A stretch of DNA of 20,044 bases from Plantago elongata (GCA_036897095.1 JAYMSP010003374.1:1-20044), one strand, 5' to 3'. Counted from the first letter of the stretch, positions 10,049-19,568 are shown. The notes: generated by a model not told the origin, from the sequence alone. Made by a program: numbers and translations.

Positions 10049-10394
10049 TAGGGGTTACAATGATTTTTAAAAATTCTTTCTTATCCGAGGTGAAAAGTTG
10101 CAAAAAGTTATATTTTCGTGAAAAAAAAATTATTTTTGCAAATAAATATATTTTGCAAAAAAAATATGTTTGCAAATAACTTTTTTCCGCAAAAAAAAAA
10201 ATTTTCGCTAAAAAATATTTTAACGGTTTTTAACCGTAACCGTAACCAAAAAAACGAACCTATTATGGTTGTAACCGGTCGGTTGCTAAACGGTTACGGT
10301 TACGGTCCTAGTTAATAACCGTTTAGGAAAAGTAAATGGTTATTAGTTGGTTATGGTCATGGTTATAATTTTTAACCAACCATTGCAACCCCTA
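10049..10394. mobile_element. TAACCG-rich MITE-like element
   Basis: The element is about 346 bp. Its ends are TAGGGGTTACAATG (10049-10062) and, read inward from the right, TAGGGGTTGCAATG (10381-10394), matching at 13 of 14. With the TIR taken as AGGGG...CCCCT, AGGT lies directly outside both ends. The left interior is A/T-rich with GCAAAAAAAA-type runs. The right half is built of TAACCGTAACCG and CGGTTACGGTTACGGT units facing each other. The TIR start resembles hAT elements, which have 8-bp target duplications, but a convincing 8-bp duplication is absent. The superfamily is therefore undecided. No transposase is encoded. Confidence 0.55.
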
Positions 10395-12500
10395 GGTTAG
10401 AGTTAAGTCATATGATACATTGCATTAGACAAGACTAAAATCTTTATAAGAAAGGAAGATAGAAATTAAGTCATTGCACGTGCATGGATACTTGCTCAGT
10501 CATTAGTCACGACTGACCCATTCTAAAATATCAATTTTAAGTTTGATGTGGAGTGTTGCTGGAGCAGTGATTAATATCAGTATATTCTTAATATTATTTA
10601 AGTTTCATGATTTCAAAGAATTTGTATTGTTGCAAGATTTTATTATTTTTAAGTCCACTGCATATTTTTATTAGTTCATCATAAACTTATTTCAAGAATT
10701 TATATGTCATATTTAATGACAATTAAGTCGTCGATCTACGCTTTTAATTTTAAAAGCTTAAGTTCGTCGAATTTCAAAGTGAACCGTATTTTTTTTAGTT
10801 TGTATTTTTAAAAATCGGGGCGCCATATACAAGTTCAAAGAACAAATTGAAATTTTAATTGAATAGATGGTTTTGTCAGCATTATTATTCAATTTGTGAC
10901 AAATTAAAACAAATACAAAATGCTCCTTATTTGGTGCGGATTGTTTGTCTTGTGACAATTACTTCTGTTACAGGAAACTTCAATCTGAAGAATGATTCAA
11001 AGATGTGTCTGTTAACATCATTAATTCACAGGTAGAACATAAAACTTCTTCAGAAACAGTCAAATAGCTTCAATAAATACACTAGTTTGTTGCAACTACA
11101 CCCCGTCACGGACATGACATTCGATATTTTGAACCTGCATATTCCACTCAAGACTTGATCACAAATGTCTCACTCGATGCCTTGTTCGTATGATATCGTT
11201 TAGTTTGGATCTGAAAACTCACGGCTTATATTTTAAGACATTCTGCAAAATCTTCTTCTAATAATATATAACGTTTGCCATTTGTTACACGCTTTCATCT
11301 TGATCAATAGGAATGCAAGTTGATGATGACAAGCTCTTAACTTTTAAACGTCCTCGTTTAGCATCTTTATAAATTTGGGATGACCATGATACCACTAATA
11401 ACGATCCAACCTCTAATAAACTCATACTCAACCATATGGACTAACATAGTTATCAATGAATTGGTCACGCATACGTCTCGTGTTCTTTTGAATGGAACCT
11501 CACAGCTTGCTTTTGGAGATATATTGGACAATCCACATCAAGCTCTAACACCTTAGGCCCATGTTTATGCATACAAAAATGATCTCCCCCAAATGCTACC
11601 TTTCAAATTTCATAGTGGATATCTTCAAATGCAGGGCAATCTACAAGCAATTAATCCACCTTTGTGGGGGTCATAGACAACTTGCTAAAGTAAGCTCTAG
11701 AGTAATTTGACTACTCACCTTACCCCAGTTGCTTTATAGCATAAGATTGAATTTTAGATATATAGAATATGCAGTACGAATACTTATCTATGATTCCTCA
11801 GCCCTACAAATTAAATGAGCAAGTGAAGCAAAACAACCCAGCACATGTAGTCATCTACCACCGTAGTTGGCGAAACAATGTTCATACTTCGTGTTCAACT
11901 GATCAGTCAGATCAAGCCATGGAGAGGGCAAACTGCCATGACATGGGAATAGATGGGAAAAAAATATGTACCTATTAAGGTTGGTTATATAATAAGTTCA
12001 ACAGATGCTCTAATGCCTAACAAAGACCTGTTTAAATGATTATTGAACCTGCCAGTGAACTCAACTTCAACTACAACTTATTAAGCCGATCAACTTAATT
12101 TACTGCCCATTACCCATACGCCAACATGGCATAAAACTATCGGACTACAGTATTGAAACTCAGAAAGTCACAAGTTGAAATAAATTGTCATGAAGGATAA
12201 AGAGTTGTGAACAACCAGGGGATGTAACACTTCACGTCCGAATGGGAACAAGTTAAAAATTTGAAGAATAATCCTTGAATTACAGAAATCAGTTTTTAAC
12301 TTCGTCATATTGGATGAAGTATGATTTCATGTTTTGGAGCCTTCATGGACATCAATTTCATAATTTACCCCACGTTGCCTTACGAAGCAGTGACTACAAT
12401 CAGGGTAGAAAAAACAGAACCAAAATAAGCCAGCTACAAATTGCTACAGACATGACTATAACAGGTGTTACAAACCATACGTAGGGCGTCCAGATTGGGA
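10395..12500. other. Intergenic sequence without a recognisable gene
   Basis: Composition is slightly less AT-rich from about 11000 on, but both strands are broken by stops. The open frames at 10758-10958, 11769-11978 and 12275-12484 have no recognisable features. A non-coding transcript or decayed element cannot be excluded around 11000-11720. The right part may include the 3' untranslated region of RPL35, which ends translation at 12781. Confidence 0.45.
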
Positions 12501-12780
12501 AAAGGAAATTATGCAGGCTCACAGTAGGGCTGCCATAAGCATACATAGATATAGAAACAATTCAACCGTATCATCTCAATCATATACAATTCTAATCTAG
12601 CCAATTAACTGGTTGAAAAGGTGATCAAATGTCACAGGCATAACACTCGGGAAGTAGGAATAATTATAGTATTCCAACAGTAGGTCTGATAAAAAACATA
12701 ATGTAAGTCATGCAACAAATAACACTATCAACCAAGAAGAGTCGAAGAAAAGAAAATTTATGCCCTGGCAGAAGCTAAGC

Positions 12781-14241
12781 TTAAACAGCAATAGCATACT
12801 TCCTCAATGGGAAGTACATCTCCTTCTTCTTTTGCTTCTCTGTCTTCAAAGATGCCTAGAGAGATGCACAATAAAAGCTGTATGAGCAACAAAGGCAGAC
12901 AATATTGATGTACATGTAGACTTGCACAGGGATGCAAGCACGACTATCACAAACACATCTGGTTCATGTTCATAGACATGCTCCGGAAAGATCAAAGAAT
13001 TAAAGATTTATTCAAAAATTCTACGCAACATTGACAAGAAATAAATACTGGTCGGTGGTGAAAGCAGAGTATGCACATCAATATATTACAAAAGGGAAAT
13101 AGAAAATGTTACAGAAGACTGAGCATTCAACATCATTCAAGGAAATTGAGAAGAAGAATGAAAGATTTTGATTTAATACACATTGATACGAGCAGGCTTA
13201 AGTAGTTTGGGCAGGACCCAAATATGGCTACGGATCGGGATGTTTATCTCACTGGTTGTGGTTAAGAACTGGATGTTTGGATAGATTACGGTTTGGATTC
13301 TAATTGTTAATTCTTTGGTTTGGGCATTGATGGTTCCAAACTATTGACATGCTACTGGTAGGTAGTGCAAGCACATCAATATATTAGAAAAAATGAAATG
13401 GAAAATGTTACAGGACCAACAATTCAGCTCACAAACAGAGTTGAGCATATATTACAACAGATTGACAATATATAACAGAGCTTTTATCTTAACCCAATAG
13501 TTGTACGGACTTCCGATGGTGTATCTAAATTAACAAATGACCATGATTCCAGGAAAAAAACACTCCTACGAATTTAATTTACTTATGAGTTAGTTTTTAA
13601 TCACAAGTAAACTCTTTATCGGAGTGATACTTAACATTAAGTTAACAAACACTAGTCTTCCAAAGCCATTACCACCAATAAATCCGTAATCACATTCGAT
13701 ATAACAAAAATCATTTATAAACCTTAATACTCATCTGATTTAAAAATCAATGGAGCAAAACAAACACATTTCCGAATCGCATTAACATAAAAAAAAGGCT
13801 ATAAAATACATACTACATCCCAAATTCATACTAACTGGGTAATCAACAGTTGTGTATCCGTACCTGGTGCTTGGTGAGACGGCGACGAATGGCACGTGTC
13901 TTCTTAGGACGGAGATCAAGAGGCAAGTACTTCTTGTTCTTGTACGCCTCTCTGAGAACAGATTTTTGCGTCTGAGAAATCACGGTGAGAACCTGAGCAA
14001 TTGAGAGCCTCACGACCTTGATCTTCGACAGCTTGTTGGGCGCACCGCCGGTGACCTTGGCGACTCTCAATAGGGCTAGCTCCGCCTTCAGCTCCTTCAG
14101 CTGGGCAAGCAAATCGGCCTTCGATTTCTGCCTCAACTCGTGCACCTTGATGCGTGCTGTAAATTACAAAATAATGGCGTTAGAATGAACCGGAGAGTTA
14201 GCGATTAAACGAGATTTGGCGATGGAGATTCTCCTACCCAT
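12781..14241 (-). CDS. RPL35: 60S ribosomal protein L35 (uL29), three exons
   Basis: Encodes uL29 of the cytosolic large ribosomal subunit, which sits by the polypeptide exit tunnel. Coding exons on the minus strand are 14241-14238 (ATG G), 14156-13864 and 12855-12781. Intron 1 (81 bp) runs from GTAGGA to TTTACAG, and intron 2 (1008 bp) from GTACGG to CTCTAG. The joined frame has 124 codons including TAA, giving exactly the family's 123 residues. It begins [20 protein letters not shown], contains [20 protein letters not shown] and [14 protein letters not shown] [20 protein letters not shown], and ends [14 protein letters not shown]. Splitting the first alanine codon across intron 1 supplies the start. 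The ATG inside exon 2 is therefore internal, and reading exon 2 alone gives a false 100-residue protein. No lesions are seen; V/I and L/K differences from other plants (VRLSIAQ, TVISQ) look like normal divergence. The gene is very probably functional. Confidence 0.95.
13050..13413. repeat. Diverged direct repeat inside RPL35 intron 2
   Basis: GCACATCAATATATTA followed by a purine-rich stretch and GAAAATGTTACAG occurs at about 13073-13114 and again at about 13374-13413. The period is about 300 bases. Similarity extends upstream through ACTGGTMGGT. This suggests an old local duplication within the intron, not affecting the splice sites. Confidence 0.6.
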
Positions 14242-14342
14242 TTTTCGTCTGGTTCGGCAGTCGTACGGCTTGGGTTTGGGATACAGAGGAAGTGGAGAAG
14301 ATGACTGGATTTAGGTTTTCTAGTATATGACCTAGTTTTAGA

Positions 14343-14431
14343 TGGGCTTGGGCTCGTTTCTTTTTCTCTGGTATATTGTGGGCTTTTCAGCCTCTTAATA
14401 TTTAATTTCAAGTGTCGGTCTTTCTTGGGCC
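14343..14431 (-). promoter_or_regulatory. RPL35 promoter with four site II (TGGGCY) motifs
   Basis: TGGGCT occurs at 14343-14348, 14349-14354 and 14379-14384, and TGGGCC at 14426-14431. All are 100-190 bases upstream of the RPL35 ATG. Clustered site II elements bound by TCP factors are the known hallmark of plant ribosomal-protein promoters and link their expression to growing tissue. A pyrimidine-rich stretch on the minus strand (about 14310-14285, CATCTTCTCCACTTCCTCTG) probably lies at or near the transcript start. I see no convincing TATA box, which is usual for this gene class. Confidence 0.75.
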
Positions 14432-14439
14432 TATTTTAA

Positions 14440-14934
14440 CGATACGTGATTCTTTTCCGGATTAATTGCAACATAGCCCCTTTTAATAATCCACTTCGAA
14501 ATTATGTCCTAAGGTGTCGCCTTGACTATTGTCGGTCACTATGTCGACATCTGACACTTGTTCATCGCTCTCTATCGTATTAAATCATTGATCCATATCG
14601 CACTAAATATTGATTTCTATCACCCTAAACCTTATTTGTTATTATTATTTATTTATTTTCATTAATTTTCTAAAAATAATAAAATTAAACCTATATTATC
14701 TATTTTGAAGAGAATTATAATCTTAAAATTTTACTATCAATCTTAAATACTATATATTAAAAAATTATATTCCTCATACTACTTTACTCAATTAAAATAA
14801 GGTTGACAATTAATAAGAAAAAAAACTGAATTAACATGAACCCAAATTGAATTTCATCCCCAATTCATGTAATACTCCAGCAATCGTCAAAAATATACAC
14901 CACCACCTTTGTTCTCACATATTCACAATCGAAA
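14440..14934. other. Intergenic sequence between RPL35 and the CCT8 remnant
   Basis: This is the spacer between the divergent RPL35 promoter and the CCT8-derived fragment. About 14640-14830 is very AT-rich. The last 50-60 bases before 14935 (CACCACCACCTTTGTTCTCA-like) read like a plant 5' leader. That suggests the leader of CCT8 is preserved along with its first codons. Confidence 0.45.
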
Positions 14935-15099
14935 ATGGTAGGGTTTTCGATGCAACCGTACGAAATCCAATCGATGCTCAAAGAGGGCCGTCGTCATCTC
15001 TCCGGTCTCGAAGAAGCAGTCCTCAAGAACATCGAAGCCTGCAAGCAGCTATCCTCCATCCTTCGAACCTCGCTTGGTCCCAACCATATGAATAAGATG
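14935..15099 (+). pseudogene. CCT8: 5' fragment of chaperonin subunit CCT8 (TCP-1 theta)
   Basis: The first 55 codons, starting MVGFSMQPYEIQSMLKEGRR and including HLSGLEEAVLKNIEACKQLS, are plainly the N terminus of CCT8. CCT8 is one subunit of the cytosolic TCP-1 ring chaperonin that folds actin and tubulin. An intact subunit has about 540-550 residues, and homology here stops after NHMNKM. The open frame continues to a stop at 15373-15375 with unrelated residues (LHICVFHCAIFSLILLPS...), and no other CCT8 exon was recognised to the right. The group II chaperonin phosphate-binding motif LGPNG is changed to LGPNH, a residue normally invariant. A donor-like GT follows directly (GAT^GTTGCA) but is weak. 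I infer a truncated duplicate, not a working chaperonin gene. A chimeric transcript using the old leader and start is possible. Confidence 0.8.
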
Positions 15100-15338
15100 T
15101 TGCATATTTGCGTCTTCCACTGTGCCATTTTTTCCTTGATTCTATTGCCGAGCTTGGAGGCCTATCCACCCCCATCGCCGAATTTTCGTGAGATTGGAAC
15201 GCTGGATGTCACAGGAGCAGAACACGAGATAAGTATCCGAAATGCCCAGCTTATGATGATTCCGATGTTGATTTGCAGGTTGTTGCTGAAAAGAAGCATG
15301 TTTGTTTCTCTACTTCTAATTTACGTTGTTTCACTTAA
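15096..15338 (+). pseudogene. Unidentified coding-like island, one in-frame stop
   Basis: In frame 3, directly after the CCT8 homology, the sequence reads FLDSIAELGGLSTPIAEFS, then TGA at 15189-15191. It continues as DWNAGCHRSRTRDKYPKCPA and YDDSDVDLQ before a good donor-like CAG^GTTGTT at 15276-15280. The balanced, charged composition differs from chance frames nearby, which suggests a captured or decayed exon. I do not recognise the family, and the internal stop means it is not translated as one piece. It overlaps the tail of the open frame that starts at 14935. Confidence 0.3.
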
Positions 15339-15634
15339 GGGTATTCTTTCAGCTGTTGCTAGTGGTGATTTCTAAATATTTCATACGTATTATAGTTCAT
15401 TTTACCGGTTTGCTGACAAGTAGTTCGACGTGATTGAATCTGCAATTCTCGCCAAACTTGCCATCTCAAACTGAAGGAGTCAGATCGATCAACTTCAAAA
15501 AAAATTCTCCTACAAGCGGCATTCTAGTTTGACACCTATAATTTCGTTTAATCCTGCTGCTGCGGTGCTGCCTCTAATTCTCTGTGAGTTTGTCTACTTC
15601 CTCTAGATAAAACTTCTTGTTGTGGTTCTGTTGA

Positions 15635-15781
15635 TTCATCCCTATACCGTGTCAAAAGTTTTCTGAGTTTGAGGAGCTTACTGCAGCAACTAATGGTCAA
15701 CTGCATATGATTTTTAAGTCTAGTTACCCTTTACAAGCATCAAATATTGATCGTGTATACAAGCGGCTTAGAAATAAATGA
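15635..15781 (+). pseudogene. Unidentified coding-like island, 48 codons
   Basis: Frame 2 is open between TGA at 15632 and TGA at 15779-15781. It reads FSEFEELTAATNGQLHMIFK then SSYPLQASNIDRVYKRLRNK. The residue mix looks protein-like, but no start codon, clear acceptor or family match was found. It may be a decayed exon of the same lost gene as the island at 15096-15338, or may be chance. Sequence from about 15800 to 16100 resembles an AT-rich 3' region with AATAAA-like motifs near 16030. Confidence 0.25.
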
Positions 15782-16580
15782 ACCTCTAGTGGATCTTCCT
15801 TGCATGTTTCAAGTATGTGATAAGATCTAAAATTGTTTTGTAAGGTCATTCACAATTTTGCATATGAGACTTGTCTGCTGCATTTGGAGTAGTGGCATAC
15901 GTGAAAGCAAATCTCATCTTGGTAAAGATCGACAAGTGTTCATAAATGCTGATTTTACTCCAGATTATACTTGATTGTGAAATTGCTGAAGCTAGTTTCA
16001 GAATACAACTAATGGTTTAACAATGTAATAAAAATAATTTCTACCATTAAATTTGGCACTAATGGCCTAAATGTGACATTGATCTCTTACCCTTCCCCTT
16101 TCTCGTTATTAAGTAAGTAAGTAGCTCCAATTAAGAATCTAGTTAAGAATGAAAACAACTTTATAAACAATAGAAGAAGTATAACTGAAAGTATTTTGAT
16201 TTCGCAAGAAAACAAATATGCTCCCCAGCTTGCAACCTGGAATTAAATAGCCTTTACATTAGAAATGGCATACAATAACCTATCCCCAATAACCTCACTA
16301 TCCTTAAATTCTCCATCTACGAATAAGTTATTGACTTCTAAATATTATAGGAATGGCTCACGTCAAAGCCGTAACCAAGAATCAAAAACCGGTAACACAT
16401 TAGGCCTATAAAATTAGACAGGTAGGTCACTGTTTTCATTGAGTATTCACAAGTTTGAAGCTTTCACTGTCAACATTATCCAATATAGGCCTTCACTACT
16501 ATCATGAAACAAGACAATCATACAAAAGTTCTTGTAATTAACAGGTATGGCCAATATTTTTCATGTTCATGATGTAGAAT

Positions 16581-16751
16581 CTACCAAGATGTTAGCATAA
16601 GAACTACTAGTCCAACTGCAACAATAAATACCATGAGGAAAGATAGATGCACAAACCAGAAACAACTCTTCTTTCTTGCATTTCCGCTGATGGTCGATGA
16701 TAATGATTGATGATCGTTGACGATCGACGCTGATTTACGATAATTGATCAA
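16581..16751 (-). pseudogene. C-terminal membrane-helix open frame (orphan exon)
   Basis: On the minus strand, 56 codons are open from just after TAA (16754-16752) to TAG at 16583-16581. The frame has no ATG before the hydrophobic segment. Residues read SLSSTISGNARKKSCFWFVH, then about 20 hydrophobic residues (LSFLMVFIVAVGLVVLML) and TSW-stop. This is a typical basic-flanked single membrane helix at an extreme C terminus. A plausible acceptor (ACCATCAG^C) lies at 16688-16687, giving a 106-nt last exon, 16686-16581. No upstream exon is visible to the right, where the DNA is GATGAT-type simple repeat and then AT-rich. I do not know the family. It could be the last exon of a long-intron gene beginning outside the window, or a broken fragment. 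Confidence 0.35.
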
Positions 16752-16945
16752 TTATCGGGGCTTCAATTGATTCGCCGATTTGATGATGATGATGATCGAT
16801 TGAAGGCGAATGATGATTAATGATGATGAGGATCGACGATGATTAAAGATGATCGATGATGATCGAGGTTGACGATGATCAGATCAATGGCGCCTTCGTT
16901 GATTTGATGAATTTTTTTGTGAAGAACGATGATGATCGTTTTTTA
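16690..16945. repeat. GATGAT/GATCGA simple-repeat tract
   Basis: Degenerate GATGATGATGATCGAT, GATGATTAATGATGATGAGG and GATCGACGATGATT units fill about 250 bases. GC content is higher than the surroundings. The tract lies immediately upstream (minus strand) of the membrane-helix frame and could have been its leader or an intron end. Confidence 0.7.
16738..16757. repeat. 20-bp perfect palindrome
   Basis: CGATAATTGATCAATTATCG equals its own reverse complement with no spacer. It lies inside the GATCGA-rich tract. Proteins binding it, if any, are unknown. Confidence 0.7.
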
Positions 16946-17620
16946 TGATCTGGATGTATAATTTGGAAAATTTTAATTTGGAGAATGTTTGAATTTAATT
17001 TTAATTATTAATTTTAGTTTCTTGTTTAAAAGATTTTAATTTTGTTAATAGGGATATTCAATATATAAAAAAATATTTACATTAAAAGATTATGTTTAAA
17101 TATATTTGAGTGACGTAGATGGTTACAACAACGATTAGAGCAACACCTCGTGCGACATTAGCGACACTCAATATAAACATTTAGTGCGAAAGGAAGGAGA
17201 TTATTCGATCGCAACCGTTGAAGTAATAATCCAATGGATTAAAATAGGTGACTAACGTTAGTCAGGACGACACATAACTGATGATAGAAAAACCCTTGTC
17301 TCTTTTCTATTTATCACTAACTTTTCATTTAGCATTTTAGCTCTATGAAATTTTTTTAATAAAAAAATCGTTATATAAATGCACTGCTTCTCAAAAAAGT
17401 TAATTGATTTTAGAAGCTAATCAAGTTAACTTGTTTAAAAGAAAAAAACTATCAGCTAACTTTTTAATTAGTTTTGTTAATAAAGCATATTTATTATATA
17501 GATATTATATGCACGAAAACCACCACAAATTTTACTATTGCCACTTAAATTTTATTATTACTTTTTCTTCGTGCTACATCAATTTTTACACTTACTTAGC
17601 CCGTTTTTGACAATGAAACA
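16946..17620. other. Very AT-rich sequence without a recognisable gene
   Basis: No coding frame of note is present. The 68-codon open frame at 17404-17610 is Phe/Tyr/Asn/Leu-rich, as expected of random AT-rich DNA. Confidence 0.5.
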
Positions 17621-17622
17621 CA

Positions 17623-17700
17623 ACTATGTTAATAAGACGCTTTACCTCCAAAGAATAGGTCGGGGTTCGAGTCACTCATTATTCATTTAATAAAAGAATT
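17623..17700 (+). repeat. Possible tRNA-derived SINE relic
   Basis: GGTTCGAGTCA at 17664-17674 matches the RNA polymerase III box B consensus GGTTCGANTCC at 10 of 11 positions. It is preceded by TTTACCTCCAAAGAATAGGT, which resembles the anticodon-to-variable part of plant tRNA-derived SINEs. No clear box A is present and no tRNA fold was found, so it is at best a degraded fragment. Confidence 0.3.
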
Positions 17701-18470
17701 AATCCAATTTAATTTAATAGCCAGAATAAGTGCACAGTCCATCTATTTATATGTAACTACGGAATCATCTTACTAAGAATTGTTTTACTTGTATTGTGGT
17801 TCGAGTTTAAAATGGGTGTGTATTCACAAGAATCAGTGGTAGATTCACTCCTTCAAATGAATCTGGCATTGCTTAATTGTATTAGTCAGGTTAATAAAGG
17901 TGTATGAAATATACATCAGAGTATTTGATAAAATAAAATTGCTAAAAGAGATGCACAAGCTTCTTAATCTTTACACCAAACATACATCCCCACACCTTTA
18001 AACGCGTGAATTAAAATAAAATGGACTTGTAAAATTTTTCATTAAGATATGGATAAATTAAGTTAGGTTAGAGTTGAGTATTAAACAGTATCACTGTACT
18101 GATGCCCTTTTTGTTTTTTTAAATAAAAGATGGTCATCATTACATTGCATTATTAATGACTCATATCACTTGGAAAGACCATAATTTCGATAATCTTAAT
18201 TTGTCCTGCACTAGCACGGAAGCTTAATCAGTAGGAGTGTTATGACCTTTTTTGTACTTCACTGGTGGTCAAATATGTTTTTACAAGCAAGTAACCATGA
18301 TTATTAATACTTCATAGAACAACATAAGATTGATATATACCAATTATGTTCATAAAGTATGAAAATTAGTGTATAATCAGATTAATGTGCTTTGCCGTTC
18401 TACAATAACTAGGAACCGTTGATATACGTTTGTATTATTTCTTGCTTTTTCTGTAAATTTTTATGTATAA
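17701..18470. other. AT-rich sequence without a recognisable gene
   Basis: No protein, RNA gene or structured repeat could be supported in this stretch. Confidence 0.5.
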
Positions 18471-18473
18471 TAA

Positions 18474-18627
18474 TGATGTGTTCTCTTTAACAGAAAAGTA
18501 CTTAAATTCGATTCAGTCCAATCTAGTCCAGTTCGATCCAGTTCAATCAGTTCAGCTCGACTTAGTTATAATTTATACTTTATTTCAGTTCAGTTCTTAA
18601 TCCAGTTGAGTTGAAGAGGATACATCA
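18474..18627 (-). mobile_element. TTCAG-family MITE, copy 4, with TAA duplications
   Basis: This 154-bp element is bounded by TAA at 18471-18473 and 18628-18630. Its terminal inverted repeats match at 15 of 18 positions: TGATGTGTTCTCTTTAAC at the left end, and TGATGTATCCTCTTCAAC read inward from the right. The interior is TTCAGTTCAG-type repeats around CTTAGTTATAATTTATA (18561-18577). This is the reverse complement of the core in the copies near 1.5-2.0 kb. It is non-autonomous. The ends and the 3-bp TAA duplication fit PIF/Harbinger (Tourist-like) elements. Confidence 0.75.
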
Positions 18628-18630
18628 TAA

Positions 18631-19560
18631 ATCAGTTTACTGGATAAGGCACACTCTAATTGACATTTTCATATAATCTTGATGAACTTTTGATTTTTCA
18701 AGCGTGTGATGACTTCTAAATTTCTAATGATGATGTACACGCACATAATCAATCTGCAACCTTAAAAATATAAAATAAGAATATGAATAAATGTAAAATA
18801 TACTACTCCATTGAAGATGATGTGGTGCATACAGTAATATTGTCAATTTATGAATAATACCGTAACAACATACACACATATTTGTTTTAATTGTGATAGT
18901 GATAACGGATCTACCGACTCTTTAATCTGTAGCTAAATTATAATCCACTTTATACATATTTTTGTATTCAAATGAAACAACATACTACATGAAATGATTA
19001 AGATATCGAGTTGTTCGATCAGATGAGAAATTTAACAGATTAAAAAAAAATGTTCGAATGCGAGAGGAGATTGACAACAGTGGACTGTTCGGTTAGAGGA
19101 GAACTCGAAAGAGGTATACGAACGTGAGGTTTTGTATATACGTGAATATATCGAACGTAAAGTTCTGTATGTGAGAGTTCTGCAGCGGATGATAAAGTGG
19201 AGAAAAGATACAAAGATATATAGGCAAGGACTATCACATTGATTACAGTGAGGAAACAAATGAGAGATTACCTGGTGAAGATATCATATGAGATCGGATC
19301 ATAATTTTCAGCAATATGTTGCTTAACTAAGAACGTAGTTTGACCTATTAAACCTCATTTGATTCTGATCTCCACCGTCTAAATTGTAGTTCCACGAGTA
19401 ATCTTGCTGTTGTCTAAATTTCGTGATGATCCAACGGCTGAATCCCAGAGAAACCCCGTTTTACTCGGACTGCACTGTGATGTCAAGCTATACGAAAATT
19501 GTTTTTTCTTCACAAAATTGATTGAGGGAAAAGAGGAGAGATAGGACCGCTCGTTGGAGA
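18631..19560. other. Sequence without a recognisable gene
   Basis: Minus-strand open frames at 19032-19259 and 19040-19237 overlap each other in different frames and resemble no family. If the primer-binding-site motif at 19569-19580 is genuine, part of this stretch would be the internal leader of a decayed minus-strand retrotransposon. I cannot see gag or pol sequence. Confidence 0.4.
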
Positions 19561-19568
19561 CTTACATG

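Noticed and set aside
10118..10315. 65-codon open frame rich in Lys and Phe
   Set aside because: It is made of A/T runs and TAACCG repeats inside the MITE-like element, so it is not a gene.
13843..14145. Stand-alone 100-residue protein starting at the ATG in RPL35 exon 2
   Set aside because: The ATG is internal. The real start is ATGG at 14241-14238 joined across an 81-bp intron, and the last residues after KHQ come from reading into intron 2.
14935..16100. An intact, functional CCT8 gene
   Set aside because: Only 55 N-terminal codons match, the LGPxG glycine is changed, and no further CCT8 exon is recognisable within the remaining 5 kb.
14440..17300. Similarity between about 14520-14620 and the reverse complement of about 17100-17200 (TCGCACTAAAT and nearby GTCGC words)
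   Set aside because: Only short words match with inconsistent spacing, which is too weak to call an inverted repeat by eye.
19032..19259. Two overlapping minus-strand open frames of 65-75 codons
   Set aside because: They overlap in different frames, have no family features, and lie in possible retroelement leader sequence.
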